Shown in pieces: positions 59,615 through 64,000 of a stretch of 64,000 bases of DNA (its first letter is position 1; each line of letters starts with the position of its first letter). A program made the translations under genes and the position numbers. The DNA comes from Brachybacterium sp042666875 (GTDB lineage Bacteria > Actinomycetota > Actinomycetes > Actinomycetales > Dermabacteraceae), in NCBI RefSeq assembly GCF_042666875.1, contig NZ_JBHTCX010000011.1, positions 1 to 64,000 of the forward strand, read 5' to 3'. A model generated the notes under the pieces. The model was not told where the DNA came from. It made no database searches and worked only from the letters and a program-made list of their open reading frames with translations.

Positions 59615-59752
59615 CGGGCCACGCCCTCGTGACGCCGAGTCGGGTGCATCGATGACAGCCGTCATGGGCGCTGCTCGCCGTGGCTTCCTACGGTCGTGGA
59701 CAGGGAAGGAGCCGCACCGGGCGGTTCCGCGCAGCAAGTGGGAGAGCCGGCG

Positions 59753-60064
59753 ATGCAGACGCCGTATGACCGCACCGATGCCCCGCACGACATCCCCGAG
59801 GACGACGAGGCCGGACTGCGTCGACAGGCCGCCCGGAACATCCACGCCCGCCGCGGGTTCGCGGTCCAGGTGGCCGTCTATCTGATGGTCAACGGGATCC
59901 TGTTCTGGTCCTGGGCCAGCTACGGCTACGGGTTCCCCTGGCCGCTGTTCGTGCTGGTGTTCTGGGGGATCGGCCTGTTCTGGCAGGCATGGGAACTGTT
60001 CGGCCCGGGCGAGAGCGAGGACCGGGTCCGCAAGGAGATGGACCGGCTGCGCGGGCGTCGCTGA
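59753..60064 (+). CDS. 2TM-domain protein
   Basis: 103 residues. An acidic N-terminus, then RRGFAVQVAVYLMVNGILFWSW and PWPLFVLVFWGIGLFWQAWEL (two TM helices, with the R-R and W-A-W pattern of the 2TM domain), and a basic C-terminus. Such domains also occur at the N-terminus of sensor kinases; here it stands alone. GGGAGAGCC fixes ATG 59753. Confidence 0.8.
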   Translation: MQTPYDRTDAPHDIPEDDEAGLRRQAARNIHARRGFAVQVAVYLMVNGILFWSWASYGYGFPWPLFVLVFWGIGLFWQAWELFGPGESEDRVRKEMDRLRGRR

Positions 60065-60139
60065 GCCCGCGGGGCCTCGACGAGACGGGCGCGGGAGCGT
60101 ATCGTTGAATACGCAACCACCCTCGACGTTGGAGACGAC

Positions 60140-60571
60140 ATGAGCCTCAGCACCATCGCCCTCCGCGCCATCCCCGGCGCGTTCATCCTCAACTCCGGAA
60201 TCGGCAAGCTCGGCATGCCGGCCGAGATGGCCGAGGGCCTCCAGGGCATGGCCGCCAAGGGCGTCCCGCCGCTGGAGAAGCTCACGCCGGAGCAGTTCGC
60301 GAAGTTCCTCAGCTACGGCGAGATCGCCGTCGGCGCCTCGCTGCTGCTGCCCTTCGTGCCCAACCGGATCGCGGGCGCGGTCCTGGCCGCCTTCTCGGGA
60401 AGCCTGGTCTCGATGTACCTGCGCACCCCCGAGATGACCGAGTCCGACGGCGTGCGTCCCAGTCAGGACGGCACGGCCGTCGCGAAGGACACCTGGCTGC
60501 TCGCGATCGCCGGCGCTCTCCTGCTGGCGGAGAAGAAGCAGACCAAGCAGAAGAAGTCGCTGAAGGCCTGA
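60140..60571 (+). CDS. DoxX-like small membrane protein
   Basis: 143 residues, three or four hydrophobic segments: ALRAIPGAFILNSGIGKLG at the N-terminus, FLSYGEIAVGASLLLPFVPNRIAG near residue 55, LLAIAGALLLAE near the C-terminus followed by a Lys-rich tail. Overall like DoxX/MauE-related quinone-linked membrane proteins, without firm family assignment. GTTGAATACGC at about 60103 may be promoter material. Own transcription unit. Confidence 0.7.
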   Translation: MSLSTIALRAIPGAFILNSGIGKLGMPAEMAEGLQGMAAKGVPPLEKLTPEQFAKFLSYGEIAVGASLLLPFVPNRIAGAVLAAFSGSLVSMYLRTPEMTESDGVRPSQDGTAVAKDTWLLAIAGALLLAEKKQTKQKKSLKA

Positions 60572-60645
60572 CCGGCTGAACGCCTTCCTCGCCGACGGTC
60601 GGGCCCGTCGTAGGCCGGGCCCACGCCCGCCGGCGGCGGAGGTCG

Positions 60646-61944
60646 TCAGTCCCGGGCCGTGGATGTCGAGCCCTCGCTCTCGGCCAGGCGTCGCTCGATG
60701 AACCGCTGCTCGGCGGCGTTGTCCACCTGCTCGAGCGCCCGGGCCCACGCTGCCGCGGCCTCCTCGCGCCGGCCCACCTCGTCGCGGAACAGGGCGACCG
60801 CGATGTGGAAGGGATGGTGGCGGGCGAGTTCGGGATCATCGGCCAGCCCCTCGAGCAGTGCCAGCCCTTCCTGAGGTCCTCGTGCCCTCCCCACGGCAAT
60901 GGCCCGGTTCATCCGCACTACCGGGTCCTCGCCGCGTGCCAGCAGCAGGTCGTACAGCGAGAGGATCTGCGGCCAGTCGGTGTCCTCGTAGCGCGCGGCC
61001 TCCGCGTGCACGGCGGCGATCGCGGCCTGGATCGTGAAGCGTCCGGCATCCGGGCGGCCCGCCGCCCCCTCGGCCAGTGCCAGGCCCTCGGCGAGCAGAT
61101 CGCGATCCCACCGCGAGCGGTCCTGGTCCTCGAGTGGGATCGGCACGCCGTCGGCGTCCTGGCGGGCTGGGGAGCGGGCATCGGCGAGCAGCAGCAGGCC
61201 CAGCAGCCCCTGTGGTTCCGCGGCCGAGGGGAGCAGGCCGTGCGTGATCCGCGCCAGACGGATCGCCTCGGCCGTGAGCTCCTGCCGGATCGGGGCGTCA
61301 CCACTGGTTGCGGCATAGCCCTCGGTGAAGATCAGCGAGATCGCGGTCAGCACCAGAGGCAGCCGGCGCTCGCGGTCCGCGGGATCGGCCGGCACCGTCA
61401 ACGGGATCCGGTTGGCCGCGATCCGCTTCTTGGTGCGGGTGATCCGCGCCTGCAGGGTCGCCACCGGTACCAGCAGGGCCTGCGCGATCTCCGCGGTGCT
61501 CAGCGAGCCCACGAAGCGCAGCATCAGGGTGATGCGGTCGGCCGGGGCGATGGCGGGGTGGCAGCAACCCATCAGCATGGCGAGGCGCTCGTCGGGCAGG
61601 TCCCCGTCGGCGAGGACGTCAGCATCGGCCGGAGGCGTGGCCGCGGCCTCTTCGGCCACGTGCAGCTCCGCGAGCCGGCGGGCGTAGGTGGCGTCACGTC
61701 GCACGCGGTCCAGGGCGACGCGCTTGGCGGCGGTGGTCAGCCAGGCCAGCGGCCGTTCGGGCACGCCCTGCCGAGGCCACGTGCGCAGGGCGGATTCCAT
61801 CGCCTCCTGGGCGGCGTCCTCGGCGAGGTCGAGATCGCCGAAGCGGCGCACGAGGGTTGCCAGCAGGCGGCTGTGCTCCTCCCGGTGGACCCGGGTCAGC
61901 ACGTCGTCGGCGGGCGGCTCCTCGTGCGCCGCGGCGATGGTCAC
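60646..61944 (-). CDS. ECF42-type RNA polymerase sigma factor
   Basis: 432 residues. Sigma region 2 (EEHSRLLATLVRRFGDLDLAEDAAQEA, in pieces), region 4 (STAEIAQALLVPVATLQARITRTKKRI), then the long C-terminal helical TPR-like domain (LTAISLIFTEGYAAT, YDLLLARGEDPVVRMNRAIAVG) that defines ECF42 and replaces an anti-sigma factor. GTG 61944 begins six bases after the YCII gene stop, so the pair is an operon, the usual ECF42 context. Confidence 0.92.
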   Translation of the reverse strand: MTIAAAHEEPPADDVLTRVHREEHSRLLATLVRRFGDLDLAEDAAQEAMESALRTWPRQGVPERPLAWLTTAAKRVALDRVRRDATYARRLAELHVAEEAAATPPADADVLADGDLPDERLAMLMGCCHPAIAPADRITLMLRFVGSLSTAEIAQALLVPVATLQARITRTKKRIAANRIPLTVPADPADRERRLPLVLTAISLIFTEGYAATSGDAPIRQELTAEAIRLARITHGLLPSAAEPQGLLGLLLLADARSPARQDADGVPIPLEDQDRSRWDRDLLAEGLALAEGAAGRPDAGRFTIQAAIAAVHAEAARYEDTDWPQILSLYDLLLARGEDPVVRMNRAIAVGRARGPQEGLALLEGLADDPELARHHPFHIAVALFRDEVGRREEAAAAWARALEQVDNAAEQRFIERRLAESEGSTSTARD

Positions 61945-61949
61945 CGCCC

Positions 61950-62300
61950 TCAGTACTCCGCGAGCGGGCGCACCTCGATGCGGCCGCCGATCGCCCCAGG
62001 GCACTTGGTGGCCCAGGTCAGAGCCTCGTCAAGGTTCGCGACATCCAGGACGATGGTGCCGCCGACGAACTCGCGGCTCTCGGCATAGGGACCGGCGGTG
62101 ATCACCGGTTCGGCATCGCGATCGGCCTTGGAGACGCTCGTGCCCTCGTCCGGATCGGTGAGGGCGAAGCCGCCGGCGAGCACGCCGGCCTCCTTCAGTT
62201 CCGCGTCGAAGGCCATGAACTCCTCGGGGTTCGGGCCCTCGTCGGTCTCGCCGCAGCGGTCATCGGCCATGTTTCCCATCAGCAGCAGTACGTACTTCAT
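61950..62300 (-). CDS. YCII/DGPF-domain protein, ECF42 partner
   Basis: 116 residues. MKYVLLLMGN start, FDAELKEAGVLAGGFALTD, and AGPYAESREFVGGTIVLDV (the DGPFAETKE motif variant). These proteins accompany ECF42 sigma factors and are thought to be targets or signal-linked partners. GAGGAG lies six bases before ATG 62300; GTG 62306 is an alternative. Confidence 0.9.
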   Translation of the reverse strand: MKYVLLLMGNMADDRCGETDEGPNPEEFMAFDAELKEAGVLAGGFALTDPDEGTSVSKADRDAEPVITAGPYAESREFVGGTIVLDVANLDEALTWATKCPGAIGGRIEVRPLAEY

Positions 62301-62448
62301 GCTCACTCCTCGGTGGTGCGGTGACCGAGCCGAGCGGCCCGGACACCACTATGACGAACGGGCGCCGAGCAGATCGACAGTTCTCCGGAATCGGATCGAC
62401 GTCGCCGGGATCGCCCGCCCCGCCCCGTGCCGGGCACATCCCGCGCTG

Positions 62449-63432
62449 TCAGGCCACGCTGAGGCTGTCGATCATGGCCTGGAGGTCGGCGACCTGCTGC
62501 TCGTGCCCGGTGGCGGCACCGCCGTCGAACGCCGCGGGGCCCTCCGGCGTATCCACGACGATCACGGCGATCTCCCATGACTCCGTGGTGTCGAGCAGGC
62601 TGAGGTCCGAGAGCATGACCGTCGCGGTGACGATCCAGCCGTCGTGCCCGTCGACCGTGAGGGCCTCGTCGCGGTAGTTCTCCAGCTCAGGGTCCGGTCC
62701 GTAGATCTCCTGGGCCTGATCGCGCGAGATGCCGCACTGGAAGATGGCTCGCGCGGCGTCCTCGACGCCCGGGTAGCCGCCCTCGTCCTCGGGGTACTCC
62801 ACGGCGCCCACGGCGGCGACGGAGTACCAACCGTCCTCGACCTCCTGCTCCGCGGCGGCGACATCAACCATGTACGAGGACTGCGAGCCCCAGTTGCTCC
62901 CGGTGCCCCAATCCGGCTGGACAGCGAACTCCAGACCGCCGCTGCGCACCGTGCCGTCGGACTGCTCGGCCTGCGAGTTGTTGTCCTCGTGGACCGTGCA
63001 CTCGGTGGTGGGCTGCTCGGTGAACGTCGGCTCGGCGCCGCCGGCCTCGTCCGTCGCCTCCTCGGAGGGGACGTACTCCTCGGGCCGGGTCTCCTCGGGA
63101 TCATCGGCAGCAGAGGTCTCCTCGGCGGCGGTCGGATCCTCGGCGTCAGTCGAGAACACGGTCTGTGAGAACACGAGTGCCACGATCGCGAGCACCACCA
63201 CCAGAACACCGACGCCGCCGAGGGCGACGGCGATGATCGGGCCCCTGCCGCCGCCCCCGCCGGGAGTCCCGCCGTGCCCGGCACTGGGCCCGCTAGGCCC
63301 ACCGACCCCATCGGAGCCACCGGAGCCACCAGGCCCGCCACCGGTGCCCGGGGTTCCGGTTCCCGGGATCGATGCCCCGCCGCTGAAGTCGGGCAGCTGC
63401 GGCGGCTCGGACGTGCCTGGACGCTCGGACAT
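62449..63432 (-). CDS. Gly/Pro-rich single-pass membrane protein, function unknown
   Basis: 327 residues. N-terminal 65 residues are Gly/Ser/Pro-rich (GTGTPGTGGGPGGSGGSDG-like), one TM segment (PIIAVALGGVGVLVVVLAIVALVF, about 66-90), an acidic Thr/Glu linker, then an extracellular domain with two Cys (TECTVHED, FQCGISRD) likely to form a disulfide. Layout resembles actinobacterial membrane-anchored sensing or wall-associated proteins. Family not recognised. Confidence 0.75.
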   Translation of the reverse strand: MSERPGTSEPPQLPDFSGGASIPGTGTPGTGGGPGGSGGSDGVGGPSGPSAGHGGTPGGGGGRGPIIAVALGGVGVLVVVLAIVALVFSQTVFSTDAEDPTAAEETSAADDPEETRPEEYVPSEEATDEAGGAEPTFTEQPTTECTVHEDNNSQAEQSDGTVRSGGLEFAVQPDWGTGSNWGSQSSYMVDVAAAEQEVEDGWYSVAAVGAVEYPEDEGGYPGVEDAARAIFQCGISRDQAQEIYGPDPELENYRDEALTVDGHDGWIVTATVMLSDLSLLDTTESWEIAVIVVDTPEGPAAFDGGAATGHEQQVADLQAMIDSLSVA

Positions 63433-63569
63433 TGCTGCTCCCCTCGAGCCCTGCTCCCCGGCGCGGACGATACGCGTGCCCGGCCGCGGCCCAGCCTAGC
63501 GGCGGGGTCGCGGCTCCCGTGCCCGTCTCGATACGCGAAATAATGCAAAGCATGAGTGGCGTAAATGGC

Positions 63570-63588
63570 AGAGGTAAGGCTAACCTCA
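63570..63588. promoter_or_regulatory. DtxR/IdeR iron box
   Basis: AGAGGTAAGGCTAACCTCA matches 15 of 19 positions of the consensus TTAGGTTAGGCTAACCTAA, with the central AGGCTAACCT intact. It is 63 bases before the siderophore-binding-protein start. Predicts iron repression. Confidence 0.85.
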
Positions 63589-63651
63589 GTGTGGCCGCGA
63601 CGCGCTCCGCTCTCCCGGACCGGTCCCTTTCCCTCGACAGAAGGCAGCCCC

Positions 63652-64000
63652 ATGACCTCCCACTCCCGTCTCTCCCGTCGCCACTTCAGCGCGCTCTCCA
63701 CCGCCGGTGCTCTGGGCGTGGTCCTGACCGCCTGTGGCGGCAGCACCCAGGCCGCCGACGGCGGTGCGTCCGACGGGGGTGACAGCGGCGCGGCGGGCAC
63801 CGTGGAGATCGAGGACAACAACGGCACCCAGACCGTCCAGACCCCGCCGGCCTCCGTCGTCGCGACGGACAACCGCACCTTCGAGACGCTCCAGGACTGG
63901 GATGTCACGCTCACTGCTGCCGCGCGCGCCCTGATGCCGACGACGATCTCCTACCGGGACGACGAGTCGATCATCGATCTCGGCAACCATCGCGAACCCG
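63652..64000 (+). CDS. Iron-siderophore ABC transporter binding lipoprotein (3' end outside window)
   Basis: First 116 residues only. Tat-type signal (LSRRHFSALS) with lipobox LTAC (Cys near residue 28), then the FecB/FepB-like start of the binding domain: GTVEIEDNNGTQTVQTPPASVVATDNRTFETLQDWDV (pieces: VEIEDNNG, PPASVVATDNRTFE). The DtxR box upstream supports the assignment. AGAAGGCAG precedes the ATG. Confidence 0.88.
   Translation, partial: MTSHSRLSRRHFSALSTAGALGVVLTACGGSTQAADGGASDGGDSGAAGTVEIEDNNGTQTVQTPPASVVATDNRTFETLQDWDVTLTAAARALMPTTISYRDDESIIDLGNHREP

Overview
The window is about 70% GC, has strong third-position GC bias, GTG starts, ATGA/GTGA gene overlaps and many Ala/Gly/Arg-rich shadow frames. 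The gene content (DtxR-type iron box, Zur-like boxes, CebR-like LacI operators, Tat lipoproteins, a complete Hut pathway of the HutG type, an ECF42/YCII pair) points to a high-GC Gram-positive actinobacterium. A Micrococcales member close to Brachybacterium/Dermabacteraceae is my best guess; this is inference from gene content and style, not a database match. I saw no rRNA, tRNA, CRISPR array, insertion sequence or prophage.

Layout. 1-4829 (minus): the edge of an anhydro-MurNAc kinase gene, an FGGY sugar kinase, a PCuAC copper-chaperone lipoprotein and a LysR regulator. 4919-12696: a small membrane protein, a tricorn-type protease, a translationally coupled SGNH hydrolase/SLH surface-protein pair, a luciferase-like flavin oxidoreductase and a VOC protein. 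13046-14849: a DUF559 nuclease-fold protein with a 5' end problem, and a ferritin. 15087-22765: a LacI regulator divergent from a Ugp-type ABC transporter (two permeases and a binding protein, no ATPase) followed by three consecutive glycerophosphodiester phosphodiesterase genes. Two near-identical palindromes control it, one sitting on the ribosome-binding site and start codon. 22870-24358: a CPBP membrane protease, a small membrane protein and an XRE regulator behind a regular array of TTGAC/GTCAA half-sites. 24516-28421: an iron-type ABC importer. 28696-31649: a molybdopterin oxidoreductase without the usual iron-sulfur cysteines, coupled to an uncharacterised 160-residue protein.

31911-41789 is mixed metabolism: an HPP membrane protein, NADP-type glutamate dehydrogenase, an AztD-like zinc chaperone with two Zur-like boxes, a flavin monooxygenase, fructosamine kinase, an APH-type kinase, DinB, GNAT and an NmrA-like protein. 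41968-51592 is the histidine-utilisation region: hutG divergent from an IclR regulator, then a formate/nitrite-family channel, hutU, hutI, a YjiH-type membrane protein and hutH. An unrelated minus-strand membrane protein is lodged before hutH. 51768-58536 has a Tat-exported metallophosphoesterase, an SDR, a three-gene operon (alpha/beta hydrolase, isochorismatase-like, DUF488), a paralogue of the lodged membrane protein and an NCS1 permease. 58811-64000 ends with a methyltransferase, small membrane proteins, an ECF42 sigma factor with its YCII partner, a Gly/Pro-rich membrane protein and the start of a siderophore-binding lipoprotein behind a DtxR box.

The most unusual points are the phased half-site array at 22870, the operator placed on a start codon at 16665, the cluster-free molybdoenzyme and its coupled partner, the 89-bp repeat present twice in opposite orientation, the Zur-boxed aztD without its transporter, the FNT and YjiH transporters inside the hut region, and a pair of paralogous uncharacterised membrane proteins.
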